A DNA stretch of 64,000 nt from JAFMJV01 sp963814315 (GCA_963814315.1 CAWFCG010000003.1:744001-808000), one strand, 5' to 3'. Shown: positions 33,574 through 43,368, counted from the stretch's first letter. Numbers and translations: made by a program. Notes: generated by a model not told the origin, from the letters alone.

Positions 33574-34556
33574 AGCGGCCGCTCGTGCCGCGCGCGGTCT
33601 CGGTCTCGTCGCAGGCGCGCGAACGCCGCCCCATAGATGAGCGCCTGGAACACCAAGTTGAACCAGATCAACGAGATGAAGACGCTGCCGACGATTCCCA
33701 ATGTCAACCACTGCCGCACCAGCAAGGGCGCCACCAAGCCGAAAAGTGAGGTGAACAGGCCGATCACGATGCCGACGATGACGGCCGGCCAGAAGGCCTG
33801 CCGGAGGCTGGGCCCATTCGGCGGAACCACCACGTAGATCATCAGCACTGCCAGGAACGCGATGCCCATCGCACCGATCACGCCGATGGCGCCCGTCACC
33901 TGCACGATGTCGATGTCGCAGGCGCCGTCCAGGACCGCGATATGGAGCGAGCTGAGGGCCATGCAGCGCGCGTCGAACCACTCGTTCAGGAAGGGCAGCG
34001 CGAAGATCACCAGCACCGCCAGCAGCAGCACGCCGATCACCACGACCACCGCGACGACGCCGCGCAGTCGCGTCTGCACGAAGTCGCGGGTTGCCGGCCC
34101 GGGGAACATCCGCTGCATGGCACCCTGCAACGCGCCGTAGAAGCCACTGGCACCCCACAGCAGACCGAGGACGCCGATGATGGTGCCCGTGCGACCGCTG
34201 TCCGCCAGTCCGTCGATGACCTCTCCGGCGACATCGCGGACCGGATCCAGCTGGTTCACCAGACCCTGGATGAGCTGTTCGCGGAGGTTCTGATCCTCGA
34301 CCAGCACGCCGAGTAGACCCACGAAGAGCAGCAACGCCGGTACCAGCGTGAAGAAGCCGAAGTAGGCCAGTGCGCCGGCGAGCATGCCCCCGCCGCCACG
34401 GTCGTACGCCCGCATGACGTCCATGACGCCTAGCACCGGAGGCGTGCGCATGGCGGCTCGCTGCAGCGACTCAAGGCGACCGCGCCAACTCAGGATGGGG
34501 AGCCGTCGGGGTGATGTGCCGTCCTGGCCCGGAGGCGCCTCGCCTCCGTCACTCAC
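33567..34556 (-). CDS. YihY/BrkB-family inner membrane protein
   Basis: The GTG start at 34556 gives 329 residues. The family pattern is clear: VMRAYDRGGGGMLAGALAYF near the start, FFTLVPALLLFVGLLGVLVE, then GLLWGASGFYGALQGAMQRM and further helices ending in LTLGIVGSVFISLIWFNLVF and YGAAFARL. Six membrane helices are expected. The family was once annotated as RNase BN, but its members are membrane proteins of unsettled function. The start codon overlaps the stop of the HTH gene upstream (GTGA), so both are translated from one message. Confidence 0.85.
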   Translation of the reverse strand: MSDGGEAPPGQDGTSPRRLPILSWRGRLESLQRAAMRTPPVLGVMDVMRAYDRGGGGMLAGALAYFGFFTLVPALLLFVGLLGVLVEDQNLREQLIQGLVNQLDPVRDVAGEVIDGLADSGRTGTIIGVLGLLWGASGFYGALQGAMQRMFPGPATRDFVQTRLRGVVAVVVVIGVLLLAVLVIFALPFLNEWFDARCMALSSLHIAVLDGACDIDIVQVTGAIGVIGAMGIAFLAVLMIYVVVPPNGPSLRQAFWPAVIVGIVIGLFTSLFGLVAPLLVRQWLTLGIVGSVFISLIWFNLVFQALIYGAAFARLRRDRDRARHERPLL

Positions 34557-34801
34557 GCTTCCAGGTCCTCGAAGAGCCCCGGCTGGATATCGGTCACGTT
34601 CACGCCCCCGCGGTTCCTGGGCCGCAGCATCGCTCGCACCTGCGCTCGTCGGACGTAGATGTTTCGCCCCGGCTGGATCGACTGCAGCTTGCCGGCATGT
34701 GCCCAGCGCGCGATGGTCGCGCGGCTGATGGGCACGTTGGCGTCGGCGAAGATCCGAGCGGCCTCGGAGGTGCTGATCCAGTCGGACGCGACGCGCGGCA
34801 T
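34553..34801 (-). CDS. Small helix-turn-helix (excisionase/MerR-type) DNA-binding protein
   Basis: ATG 34801 opens 82 residues. A HTH_17-type domain is seen in WISTSEAARIFADANVPISR, ATIARWAHAGKLQSIQPGRN and IYVRRAQVRAML. The tail (GGVNVTDIQPGLFEDLEA) is acidic. Such small proteins bind DNA in excisionases and in chromosomal regulators. Overlap with the BrkB-like gene suggests a chromosomal regulator rather than a phage gene. The choice of start rests on the conserved N-terminal helix beginning right after the Met. Confidence 0.75.
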   Translation of the reverse strand: MPRVASDWISTSEAARIFADANVPISRATIARWAHAGKLQSIQPGRNIYVRRAQVRAMLRPRNRGGVNVTDIQPGLFEDLEA

Positions 34802-34817
34802 GCTGCCCGGCTCTCTG

Positions 34818-35219
34818 CTAGTCGGCCTTGCTACCCGACGAAGACGCCGCAGGGCTGCTCGCTTTGGCATCGTTCGCGGAGCCAGCCTGCTTGCCAGCGG
34901 TGTCGGCCTTGGCGCCCGAGTCAGACTTGGCGCCCGAGTCAGACTTGGCACCGGACTCGGACTTGCCGTCGCCGTCACTGCCCTTTGCGCCACCGGACGA
35001 AGAGGTGCCGCTGCCAGCTTTCGATTGGGACTTCTTGGCCGACTCAGCCGCATCCTTCTTGGCCCAGCCACTGCCCTTGAAGTGGATGGCCGGTGTTGAG
35101 AGAGCCTTGCGCATGGAGCCTCCACAAGACTCACACGTTTGGGGGCCAGTGCCGTTGATGCCGTGCATCACCTCGACCACCTGGCCGCACTGGGTGCAAC
35201 GATAGTCATATAGGGGCAT
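34818..35219 (-). CDS. FmdB-family zinc-ribbon protein
   Basis: The 133-residue protein starts MPLYDYRCTQCGQVVEVMHG and continues to CESCGGSMRKALSTPAIHFK, the standard FmdB zinc ribbon with two CxxC pairs. Then comes KGSGWAKKDAAES and a low-complexity Ser/Gly/Ala/Lys tail with SGAKSD repeats. FmdB domains are putative regulators; a definite function is not known. It ends 17 bases upstream of the HTH gene and begins 3 bases after the stop of the next gene upstream, so the three are probably cotranscribed. Confidence 0.85.
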   Translation of the reverse strand: MPLYDYRCTQCGQVVEVMHGINGTGPQTCESCGGSMRKALSTPAIHFKGSGWAKKDAAESAKKSQSKAGSGTSSSGGAKGSDGDGKSESGAKSDSGAKSDSGAKADTAGKQAGSANDAKASSPAASSSGSKAD

Positions 35220-35222
35220 CGA

Positions 35223-36017
35223 TCAACCTCGCAACAAGCGCATGCCGCACTTGGGACAGAAGAAGGCGCTCTTGCCCACTTGCGCGTACTGGCAGTGGGG
35301 GCAGATCAGCCCAGTGCCTGAATCCGCTGGCAGCGGGCGCTCCAGGTCGACCAGCTCAGCCGCCCCGCGACTCCCGACGATGGCGACCAGGATGCCACTC
35401 AGGGAACGCGTGGCGTTACGCTCGGTGTCACCGCGCACGCCTTTGCCACCCCAGCCGACGACGCCGCGCACCATCTGGTCGCCAGTGACCTCGTCCCAAT
35501 ACGACGCCACCGCTCCGACGATCCCGTTGTAGTCAGGGTAGCCCCCGGAGTCGACCTCACCATCAAGCAAGCAGATGGCGATCGACTCGAAGGCAGGGTC
35601 GATGGCATCGAGCGTTTCGAGCACCATCAAGCCGTGCCGAGTGACCGGAGAACGATGATGGTGGGCATTGAGCCACTGTGACGCCTCGATGGTCCGCATC
35701 ACCGCTGGGTTGGCGTCGGCAAACTGCGGATCCAGAGGCTCGATGAGCTCGATGGGCGACTTGGCAAAGTCCTGGAGCATCCTCGGCAGCGCGGACACCG
35801 ACCCCTCACCAGGTGCGAAGCGGACGCCCTTGCTGCTGCGAGCGCGATAGGTCAGCTTGAGTTCGTAGTCCTCAGCGGGTGGCTCCTCGGTCAGGATGCC
35901 GGGGTCCGGCAATCCCAGGGACCTCGGCCCCACCACAGGTTGGTCCTTCTTGCGTCGGAGGAAGTCGAAGGTCACGTTCGGATACCTTGATCGATGGGGA
36001 CGATGGTGCTTGGGCAC
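35223..36017 (-). CDS. Uncharacterised protein with C-terminal zinc ribbon
   Basis: Up to 264 residues. A start at GTG 36017 (AGGATTGGA upstream) or GTG 35975 (AAGG upstream; VTFDFLRRKK) is possible, and the shorter form looks more natural. The middle part (QWLNAHHHRSPVTRHGLMVL, then SGGYPDYNGIVGAVASYWDE) is globular and unfamiliar. The C-terminus is a zinc ribbon, ICPHCQYAQVGKSAFFCPKC. The gene leads the FmdB-HTH-BrkB run. It lies just downstream of valS in the same direction, with a 58-base gap. No function is assigned. Confidence 0.65.
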   Translation of the reverse strand: MPKHHRPHRSRYPNVTFDFLRRKKDQPVVGPRSLGLPDPGILTEEPPAEDYELKLTYRARSSKGVRFAPGEGSVSALPRMLQDFAKSPIELIEPLDPQFADANPAVMRTIEASQWLNAHHHRSPVTRHGLMVLETLDAIDPAFESIAICLLDGEVDSGGYPDYNGIVGAVASYWDEVTGDQMVRGVVGWGGKGVRGDTERNATRSLSGILVAIVGSRGAAELVDLERPLPADSGTGLICPHCQYAQVGKSAFFCPKCGMRLLRG

Positions 36018-36075
36018 TCCAATCCTAGCGTCTCACCGGCGCCGAGGCAGCCCGGCCACCAGTGCAGCGATGCGA

Positions 36076-38799
36076 TCAACGGGCAAGGTGCTCGCGGATG
36101 CGCGTGGCGAGATCCCGCAACTCGGCTTGGCGTGTGCGCACGCCGTCAACGACTGTCACCGGAGCCTTGCTGACGAAGGCAGCGTTCGCCAGCTTGGCGT
36201 TGGTCGCTGCCAGGAGCTGCTCGGTCTCCGCCAACTCTTTCTCAAGACGCGCACGATCGCGCTCCCGATCCTGGTCGCTGACAGAGAGGCGCGCCTCCGC
36301 TCCAGGGCTGACGACCACGAGCGCAGCCGTCGTCTCGGAAGCGAACTCCGCAGGGCCCACCGTCGGACGCACGTGCGCCAGCTTGGCGACCACGTCCGCG
36401 ATGGCCTCGAAGGCGTTGGTGCGGTCGGCTTGCTCGAAGCGCAGCTCCGCGTCCAGCCAGGTCGCCGGTTCGATCCCGGCATCGGCGCGTGCGTTGCGCA
36501 TCTGCGAGACCAGCTCGATGATGTCCGCCACCGCGGCGGCCTGGGATTCATCGGCCGCCGACTGCAGGCCCTGGCCGGCTGGCCAGGCCGCCGTGATGAG
36601 CAGATCGCCATCATCGGGCCGATGCGGCAGCCTGCCCCAGACCTCCTCGGTGATGTGTGGCATCACCGGGTGCAGCATGCGCAGATAGCGGTCCAGCACC
36701 CAAGCCAGCACCTGCCAGGTGGCAGCACGCATCTGCGGGGCCACGTCCGCTCCCAGTCGGACCTTCGCCATCTCCAGGTACCAATCGCAGTATTCCGACC
36801 AGATGGCCGTGTGCAGGATGCGCGTGGCCTCGGCGAACTGGAACCCGCCATAGGCGGCATCGGCGTCACGAAGCGCGGCGTGGCACCGGGACAGGATCCA
36901 GTGTTCGGCGGGCCCCATGCGGTCGGCCTCGGGCAGCGTCAGGGCCATCTCCGCGGGCAGCTCGGCCGGCTTGGCGCCGAGGACGAAGCGGGCCGCATTC
37001 CAAAGCTTGTTGGCGAAGTTGCGGGCACCATCGAGGCGCGACGGCCCCAGCCGTTGGTCGGCACCGGGAGCAGCCCCGTTGATGAGGGCGAAGCGCAGGG
37101 CGTCGGCGCCGATCTCATCCACGATCCCCAGCGGGTCGATGACGTTGCCCTTGGTCTTGGACATCTTCTTGCCGTAAGGATCTCGGATGAGGCCGCTGAG
37201 GTAGACCACGCGGAAGGGCGCCTGGTCGGTCAACCACTCGCCCAACATCATCATGCGGGCGACCCAGAAGAAGATGATGTCGTGGCCAGTCTCCATGACC
37301 TGCGTGGGGTAGTACGTCCGAAGGTCATGCGTGGCGTCGGGCCAACCCAGGGTGGAGAAGGGCCACAGCCCGCTGGAGAACCAGGTATCGAACGTGTCCT
37401 CGTCCTGCACCAGCTCGAACGAGCGACACTCGATGCAGCGCCCGGGGCCGGTTTCCACATCCGAAACGGTGACGTGGCCAGCAGGGCAATACCAGGCTGG
37501 GATGCGGTGGCCCCACCACAGCTGCCGGCTGATGTTCCAGTCGTAGATGTTCTCCAGCCAGTCGAAGAAAACCTTCTCGAAGCGCTCCGGGACGAAGCGG
37601 GTGCGCCGCTCCCGAACCGCTCGCATGGCCCGCTCCGCCATGGGTTTGACATCGATGAACCACTGTGTCTTGAGCCGCGGCTCCACGATGTCATCACTGC
37701 GCTGGCAGCGCCCGATGACCATCTCGTGGTCCTTCGCTTCCACCAGATCACCCAGGGCCTCCAGGTCTTCCAGGATGCGAACCCGACAGGCTTCGCGCGT
37801 CAGGCCCTGGTAGGGACCGGCGGCCGCGTTCATGGTGGCCTCATCGGTCATGACGTCGATGCGCGGCAGTCCATGGCGCTCACCGGTCTCGAAGTCGGTG
37901 TGGTCGTGGGCGGGCGTCACCTTCACGGCGCCCGTCCCGAAGGCCCGCTCCACGAAATCATCCGCCACGATGGGCACGTCACGATCGACGAAGGGGATGC
38001 GCACCAGCCGGCCGACCAGGTGCCGGTAGCGCGCATCCTCCGGATGGACTGCCACCGCGGTGTCGCCCAGGATCGTTTCCGGGCGCGTGGTGGCCACCAC
38101 GATGATCTCGTCACGACTGGGCTCCGCGCCCGCGGCGTCGCCTTCCGGCAGGAGGTGGTACGCGACCGACCACAGCTTGCCCTCGTCGGGAGTGCCGATG
38201 ACCTCCAGGTCAGAAACGCTGGTGCCGCATCCGGGACACCAGTTGACAAGCTTCTGGCCACGGTAGGCGAGGCCGTCCTCATAGAGACGCTTGAAGGCCA
38301 CGCGAACGGCTCGCGCCGAACCATCGTCCATGGTGAAGCGCTCGCGACCCCAGTCGGCGGAGATGCCCAAGCGGCGCTGCTGGCCCATGATGACCGGCCG
38401 CGTCTCCTCCATGAAACGCCACATCCGCTCCAGGTACCGCTCGCGGCCCAGCTCCTCAGGCGTGGTGCCTTCGTCGGCCAGCACACGTCGCAACACCCAC
38501 TGGGCGGCGATCGAGGCGTGATCGACACCGGGCAGCCACAGGGCCGGACGCTGCTGCATGCGCGCGCGCCGGATCATGAGATCCTCGGTCGCGGAACGCG
38601 CTGCGTGTCCCAGGTGCAAGGCCCCGGTGACGTTAGGCGGCGGCATGATGATGACGAACGGCTCAGAGGTGAGACGCGCCCGCGAGCCGGCACCGTCGGG
38701 AGCGAAGACATCCGCATCCAGCCAGCGTTGATAGACGGCCCGCTCCACCTGGGCCGGCTGATAGGCCTTCGCCATCGGTTCCGGTCTGGTCTCGCTCAT
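36076..38799 (-). CDS. valS: Valyl-tRNA synthetase
   Basis: From ATG 38799 the protein is 907 residues. The class I signatures are present: IIMPPPNVTGALHLGHA (HIGH) and KKMSKTKGNVIDPLGIV (KMSKS). The N-terminal catalytic half also has the ValRS block WLPGVDHASIAAQWVL and the editing domain (VATTRPETILGDTAVAVHPE). The zinc-type CPGCG and CPAGH/CIEC segments lie within the insert. The C-terminus has the anticodon-binding helices and the coiled-coil arm (ARLEKELAETEQLLAATNAK). An upstream extension from 39000 lacks similarity and is rejected. It charges tRNA-Val. Confidence 0.97.
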   Translation of the reverse strand: MSETRPEPMAKAYQPAQVERAVYQRWLDADVFAPDGAGSRARLTSEPFVIIMPPPNVTGALHLGHAARSATEDLMIRRARMQQRPALWLPGVDHASIAAQWVLRRVLADEGTTPEELGRERYLERMWRFMEETRPVIMGQQRRLGISADWGRERFTMDDGSARAVRVAFKRLYEDGLAYRGQKLVNWCPGCGTSVSDLEVIGTPDEGKLWSVAYHLLPEGDAAGAEPSRDEIIVVATTRPETILGDTAVAVHPEDARYRHLVGRLVRIPFVDRDVPIVADDFVERAFGTGAVKVTPAHDHTDFETGERHGLPRIDVMTDEATMNAAAGPYQGLTREACRVRILEDLEALGDLVEAKDHEMVIGRCQRSDDIVEPRLKTQWFIDVKPMAERAMRAVRERRTRFVPERFEKVFFDWLENIYDWNISRQLWWGHRIPAWYCPAGHVTVSDVETGPGRCIECRSFELVQDEDTFDTWFSSGLWPFSTLGWPDATHDLRTYYPTQVMETGHDIIFFWVARMMMLGEWLTDQAPFRVVYLSGLIRDPYGKKMSKTKGNVIDPLGIVDEIGADALRFALINGAAPGADQRLGPSRLDGARNFANKLWNAARFVLGAKPAELPAEMALTLPEADRMGPAEHWILSRCHAALRDADAAYGGFQFAEATRILHTAIWSEYCDWYLEMAKVRLGADVAPQMRAATWQVLAWVLDRYLRMLHPVMPHITEEVWGRLPHRPDDGDLLITAAWPAGQGLQSAADESQAAAVADIIELVSQMRNARADAGIEPATWLDAELRFEQADRTNAFEAIADVVAKLAHVRPTVGPAEFASETTAALVVVSPGAEARLSVSDQDRERDRARLEKELAETEQLLAATNAKLANAAFVSKAPVTVVDGVRTRQAELRDLATRIREHLAR

Positions 38800-38972
38800 G
38801 CCTAACGGTCTCCTGCGGTGACACCAGTGACCTCGCCCGTCACATGGACGAACGAGGTCCGCGGTGCGTGGTGCGTGGTCCGGCCTGCGGTCGAGTCCTG
38901 TGTCGACGGCCGCCGTGGTCATCGAGTCTAGCGCACGCTGGTATCGTGCTGATGCACAGGAGGATTCTGCCC

Positions 38973-39731
38973 ATGTGTGCCGATCCTGACAGCCGGCCAC
39001 CCATCGAGCCCGCGCGAAGTGGGACCGCCAGGGGGCACGACATCGGTCTCGTCGCTGCCGATGGCGATCGCTTTGCGGCCTTTCGCGCTGATGCCGAGAC
39101 GCCCGGTGGCATCGGCATCATCGTGCTCCCGGACTACCACGGGCTCACCGAGTTCTATCGGGAACTGGCGCTTCGCTTCGCCGAGGTTGGCGTGGACGCG
39201 CTCGCCATCGACTACTACGGCCGGACGGCGGAGCCCCCTCCCCGCCTCGAGTCATTCGACTACCAGCACCATGCACAGCGCACCACTTGGGCCGGCCTGC
39301 GAGCGGACGCCGGCGCGGCAGCTTCGCACCTACGGTTGCGGCGGCACGTCAAGAAGCTCTACTCCATCGGCTTCTGCTTCGGTGGTCGCCTGTCGTTCCT
39401 CCTGGGCACGCGCCCGGAGCTGTCGATGGCAGGCGTCATCGGCTTTTACGGTTGGCCGGTGGGCTCGTACATGAACGGCATGCCGGCGCCCGCGGACCTC
39501 AGCCGCGAGCTCCAGGCTCCGGTGCTGGGGGTGTTCGGCGGAGCGGATGGGAAGATCAGCGCTGACGATGTCGAACGCTTCCGAGGCTCATTGTCGGAGG
39601 CCGCGGTCCCGCATGACATCCACGTCTACGCGGACGCCCCACACTCGTTCTTCGACCGCAGTCAGGCTGCGCACGCTGAGGCTTCGGCTGCCGCCTGGAC
39701 CGAAGTCAGAAGGTTCATCGGCGTTCGTTAG
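38973..39731 (+). CDS. Dienelactone hydrolase family protein
   Basis: ATG 38973 follows a strong AGGAGG. The 252-residue alpha/beta hydrolase has GIGIIVLPDYHGLTEFYREL, DALAIDYYGRTA, the nucleophile elbow SIGFCFGGRLSF with a Cys nucleophile (about residue 135), GVFGGADGKIS with the Asp and YADAPHSFFDRS with the His. The full triad is therefore intact. The family hydrolyses dienelactones and related esters; the substrate here is unknown. It is divergent from valS and convergent with clpX. Confidence 0.88.
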   Translation: MCADPDSRPPIEPARSGTARGHDIGLVAADGDRFAAFRADAETPGGIGIIVLPDYHGLTEFYRELALRFAEVGVDALAIDYYGRTAEPPPRLESFDYQHHAQRTTWAGLRADAGAAASHLRLRRHVKKLYSIGFCFGGRLSFLLGTRPELSMAGVIGFYGWPVGSYMNGMPAPADLSRELQAPVLGVFGGADGKISADDVERFRGSLSEAAVPHDIHVYADAPHSFFDRSQAAHAEASAAAWTEVRRFIGVR

Positions 39732-39742
39732 CCGCACGGCAG

Positions 39743-41050
39743 CTACGCGCCTTGTTCGGCGAGCTCCTCGTAGTTGGTCTCATCGACGCCCTTATCAAGG
39801 TGCGCCTTGGTCAACAGCAATGGCGTGCGGCCCTCGCGGATGACCTCTTCGGTGATGATGCACTTGCGCACATCGGTGCGCTCGGGGATGTCATACATGA
39901 CGTCGAGCAGCGACTCCTCGACGATCGAACGTAGGGCGCGGGCGCCGGTCTTGCGCGCCAGCGCCTGCTCGGCCGCCGCCTCGATGGCGCCGTCGGTGAA
40001 CACCAGCTCCACCTTGTCCAGTTGCAGGAAGCGCTGGAACTGGCGCGTCACCGCGTTCTTGGGCTCGATCAGGACCCGCATCAGGTCATCCTTGGTGAGC
40101 GCCGCAAGCGTCACGGTGACCGGTAGCCGCCCCACGAACTCCGGGATGAGGCCGAACTTCAACAGGTCCTCCGGCATCAGCCGCTCCAGCACGCGAGCCC
40201 GCTCGACTCGGTCTACCTGCGACTGCGAGCCAAAGCCCATCGACTTGTGGCCGATGCGCTCCTCGACGATCTGCTCCAGGCCTTCGAAGGCACCGCCCAG
40301 GATGAAGAGCACATTGGTGGTGTCGATCTGGATGAAGTCCTGGTGGGGGTGCTTGCGTCCGCCCTGCGGGGGTACGTTGGCGACTGTGCCCTCAAGGATC
40401 TTGAGCAGGCCCTGCTGCACGCCCTCGCCGCTGACATCGCGCGTGATCGACGGGTTGTCCGACTTGCGCGCGATCTTGTCGATCTCATCGATGTAGACGA
40501 TGCCCCGCTGGGCCTTCTCCACATCGAAGTCAGCCGCCTGGATGAGCCGCAGCAGGATGTTCTCGACATCCTCACCGACGTATCCCGCCTCGGTAAGCGA
40601 GGTGGCATCAGCGATGCAGAAGGGCACCTCCAGCACGCGTGCCAGCGTCTGTGCCAGCAGCGTCTTGCCCGAACCGGTGGGGCCCACCAGCAGCACGTTG
40701 GACTTCTGGAGCTCGACCTCCTCAAGGAGGCCCGCCGCGGCGTTGACCCGCTTGTAATGGTTGTAGACCGCCACCGAGAGCACGCGCTTGGCACGTTCCT
40801 GGCTGATGACGTACGAGTCGAGCGCGTCCTTGATCTGCCGAGGCTTGGGGATCTTTGCCGCCTTGGACTTGTTGGCCACCTTGGGCGAGTCGAGCAACTC
40901 CTCTTCGATGATCTCCTGGCACAGGGTGATGCACTCGTCGCAGATATAGACGCCCTGCCCTGCGATGAGCTTGCGAACCTGTTCCTGGCTCTTGCCACAG
41001 AAGCTGCAGCGATATGGGACCTTGGTGTCCTTGCCGGAGCTGCTGGCCAC
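39743..41050 (-). CDS. clpX: ATP-dependent Clp protease ATP-binding subunit ClpX
   Basis: The 435-residue protein begins with the C4 zinc-binding domain (YRCSFCGKSQ, YICDECITLC). The AAA+ core follows: NVLLVGPTGSGKTLLAQTLA (Walker A), GIVYIDEIDKIARKSDNPSI (Walker B) and GLIPEFVGRLPV (sensor region). GRKHPHQDFIQIDT (pore-2 region) and ARALRSIVEESLLDVMYDIP (sensor 2) are also present. It unfolds substrates for ClpP. The gene order tig-clpP-clpX, all leftward with 32 bases between clpP and clpX, is the conserved bacterial arrangement. Confidence 0.97.
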   Translation of the reverse strand: MASSSGKDTKVPYRCSFCGKSQEQVRKLIAGQGVYICDECITLCQEIIEEELLDSPKVANKSKAAKIPKPRQIKDALDSYVISQERAKRVLSVAVYNHYKRVNAAAGLLEEVELQKSNVLLVGPTGSGKTLLAQTLARVLEVPFCIADATSLTEAGYVGEDVENILLRLIQAADFDVEKAQRGIVYIDEIDKIARKSDNPSITRDVSGEGVQQGLLKILEGTVANVPPQGGRKHPHQDFIQIDTTNVLFILGGAFEGLEQIVEERIGHKSMGFGSQSQVDRVERARVLERLMPEDLLKFGLIPEFVGRLPVTVTLAALTKDDLMRVLIEPKNAVTRQFQRFLQLDKVELVFTDGAIEAAAEQALARKTGARALRSIVEESLLDVMYDIPERTDVRKCIITEEVIREGRTPLLLTKAHLDKGVDETNYEELAEQGA

Positions 41051-41082
41051 GGATGTGCTCTCCTTGCTCGACTAGCGCGACG

Positions 41083-41772
41083 CTAGTCCTTCGACGACTT
41101 GTCTTTGGACTCGCTGATGAGCGAGTCAGCCCGTTCAGCGTATACCTCGTCGATGATGCCGTAGTCCCTGGCTTGGTCGGGCGACATGAAGTGGTCGCGC
41201 TCGGTGTCCCTGGCCACCTTCTTGGCCGTTTGGCCGGTGTGGCGCGCCAGGATCTCATGCAATCGCTTGTTGAGGTCCTCGAGCTCGCGTACCTGGATAA
41301 GGACATCTGGCGTGGAGCCACGGAAGCCGCCGGAACCCTGGTGGATCATGATGCGGCCGTTGGGCAGCGCGTAACGCTTGCCCTTGGCACCCGCAGCCAG
41401 CAGGATCGAGGCCATGGATGCAGCCATGCCGATGCAGATGGTGCTGACCGGCGCACGCAGGTACTGCATGGTGTCGTAGATGGCCAGGCCGGACGTCACC
41501 ACCCCGCCGGGCGAGTTGATATACAGGCTGATGTCGCGCTCGGGGTCCTCTGCCTCGAGGAACAGCAGCTGCGCGATGATCAGATTGGCCATGTGGTCCT
41601 CGATCTGGTCACCGAGGAAGATGATGCGGTCCTTCAGCAGCCGGCTATAGATATCGTAGGCTCGCTCGCCGCGGCTGGAGGACTCGATGACCATCGGCAC
41701 GAGCATGGCCGTGGACTGGCGCGCAGCCTCCGCGGCCTGTGAAGCGGTCGGGATGAGTGCGCGCCGGCTCAT
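41083..41772 (-). CDS. clpP: ATP-dependent Clp protease proteolytic subunit ClpP
   Basis: 229 residues. The catalytic triad is seen in CIGMAASMASILLAAG (Ser 119), GRIMIHQGSGG (His 144) and the Asp of ERDHFMSPDQARDYGIID. ISLYINSPGGVVTSGLAIYD is the usual oxyanion strand. ATG 41772 overlaps the tig stop (ATGA), which favours this start, giving a slightly longer N-terminal propeptide than the form starting at MLVPMVIE. The enzyme forms the barrel protease with ClpX. Confidence 0.97.
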   Translation of the reverse strand: MSRRALIPTASQAAEAARQSTAMLVPMVIESSSRGERAYDIYSRLLKDRIIFLGDQIEDHMANLIIAQLLFLEAEDPERDISLYINSPGGVVTSGLAIYDTMQYLRAPVSTICIGMAASMASILLAAGAKGKRYALPNGRIMIHQGSGGFRGSTPDVLIQVRELEDLNKRLHEILARHTGQTAKKVARDTERDHFMSPDQARDYGIIDEVYAERADSLISESKDKSSKD

Positions 41773-43241
41773 GCCTCGACCTCCGCCCTGGCCTCAGCCG
41801 CCGCCTTGGCCTCGTCCGCTTCCTCGGTCAGCTCCTCGACCGCCTCGGACACCGGGTCAAGGTTTGACTCCTCGTCCTCATCGTCATGGCGATGCCCGTG
41901 CTGATGTTGCACCTCCGCGAACTCGGGATGTGCTTCGATCCAGCGGTCCGCCAGCATCTCCACCACCTGCGAGCGGCGCAGCTGGGAGCGGATGTAGTCG
42001 CGGCCCCGGTCGGAGTCGAGGTAGGCCTTGATGGAGTCGCCGGCGTTGGGGTCCGCGTTGGCGCGATCGATCTCAGCCTGGATCTTGTCGTCGGCGACGA
42101 CGACCTCCTCCTTGTCAGCGATGGCACCCAGGACCATGAGCACCTTCACGCGCTGCTCCGCGCCCACGCGGTACTCCTCACGCAGCGCAGCCTCGTCCTT
42201 CTCGGTCACGCGCAGGTAGTCGTCGTAGGCGATGCCCTGCTCGGAGACGCGCACCTTGAGCTCATCGAGCATCACACCGACCTCGCGATCGACCAGGATG
42301 TCCGGCAGGGTCAGGCTGGCGTTCGCGGTGGCGTACTCGATGATGCGATCGATGAAGGCATGGCGAGCGCGATCGAGCGCGCTGACATGCATGCGCTTCT
42401 CCAGATCCTCTCGCAGCGCCGCCAGGTCGTCATAGGGGCCGACGACCCCAGCGAAGTCATCGTCGAGCTCGGGCAGCTTGCGCTCCCGCAACTCCAGCAG
42501 CGTGGTGGTGAACTCCACATCCTGGCCCTGCAGCGACTCCTCGGCGTAGTCATCCGGGAAGGTGACGGTGAACGTACTCTCGTCGCCCTCGTCCATGCCG
42601 ATGAGGTTGGCCTCAAAGCCGGGGACCATGCGCTCCTTGCCGATGATCAGCGGGAAGCGATCCGCCTGGGCGCCGTCCACAGCCTCACCGTCGATGCGAC
42701 CCTCGAACCTGATGACCGCATAGTCGTCGTTCCGGGCGGGCCGCTCCTCGACCGGGATCAGCGATGCGTGCTGGTCGCGAAGCTGCTCGATGACCTGGTC
42801 GATCTGCTCATCATCGACCTCGTTGATCTCAGGCGTGAATGGGTACTCGGTGTAATCACCCAGCTCGACCTGCGGCCGCACCGGCAGCGTCACCTGGTAG
42901 ACGGCGCCGACGCCCTCTTCGAAGCTGGACCACTCCGGCTCACTCGGCAGCTCCAGGACATCCTTGCCCAATTCGGTCACGGCCGCCAGGACCGTGCGCT
43001 GATAGAGATGCTCCCGGGCCTCGTCATAGACAGGGTCTGGTGCTTCGGGGTCGGAGCGGTCGATGCCGTAGGCGCGCTCGACGATCGGCCGCGGTGCCTT
43101 GCCCGGACGGAAACCGGGGATGCGGGTACGGCGAGCGAGATGCCTGACGCCTTCATTGATGGCGTTCTGGAGTTCCTTGTCGGTGATCTGGACCTCAAGC
43201 ACGACGGTGCTCTGGTCGCCTTCGCGGATGTCGGTGTTCAC
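41769..43241 (-). CDS. tig: Trigger factor (ribosome-associated chaperone/PPIase)
   Basis: GTG 43241, preceded by AAGGAACC, gives 490 residues. The N-terminal ribosome-binding domain has LARRTRIPGFRPGKAPRPIV (the GFRxGKxP signature). The FKBP-type domain covers DDYAVIRFEGRIDGEAV to VEFTTTLLELRERKLPEL, and the helical C-terminal domain follows. The C-terminus is a long acidic/His tail (HQHGHRHDDEDEESN, then Glu/Ala-rich), longer than usual. A frame extending further upstream would overlap the tRNA promoter region and lacks similarity. It leads the tig-clpP-clpX operon. Confidence 0.95.
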   Translation of the reverse strand: MNTDIREGDQSTVVLEVQITDKELQNAINEGVRHLARRTRIPGFRPGKAPRPIVERAYGIDRSDPEAPDPVYDEAREHLYQRTVLAAVTELGKDVLELPSEPEWSSFEEGVGAVYQVTLPVRPQVELGDYTEYPFTPEINEVDDEQIDQVIEQLRDQHASLIPVEERPARNDDYAVIRFEGRIDGEAVDGAQADRFPLIIGKERMVPGFEANLIGMDEGDESTFTVTFPDDYAEESLQGQDVEFTTTLLELRERKLPELDDDFAGVVGPYDDLAALREDLEKRMHVSALDRARHAFIDRIIEYATANASLTLPDILVDREVGVMLDELKVRVSEQGIAYDDYLRVTEKDEAALREEYRVGAEQRVKVLMVLGAIADKEEVVVADDKIQAEIDRANADPNAGDSIKAYLDSDRGRDYIRSQLRRSQVVEMLADRWIEAHPEFAEVQHQHGHRHDDEDEESNLDPVSEAVEELTEEADEAKAAAEARAEVEA

Positions 43242-43368
43242 AGGTTCCTTGTCGTCGTTGAGTGGGAAGTGCCGCACGAGTATAGGGAGGTGCCGCGGTA
43301 CACGTTCGGAGCAGTCGCCGCGGTCCAGCCCGGGCGAGCGGACCGGCAGCACCGTACACTCGCGGGGC

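Noticed and set aside
35896..38805. A 969-codon plus-strand frame opposite valS
   Set aside because: It is a shadow frame. The valS signatures on the minus strand are complete, and the plus-strand translation is His/Arg/Gly-rich noise.
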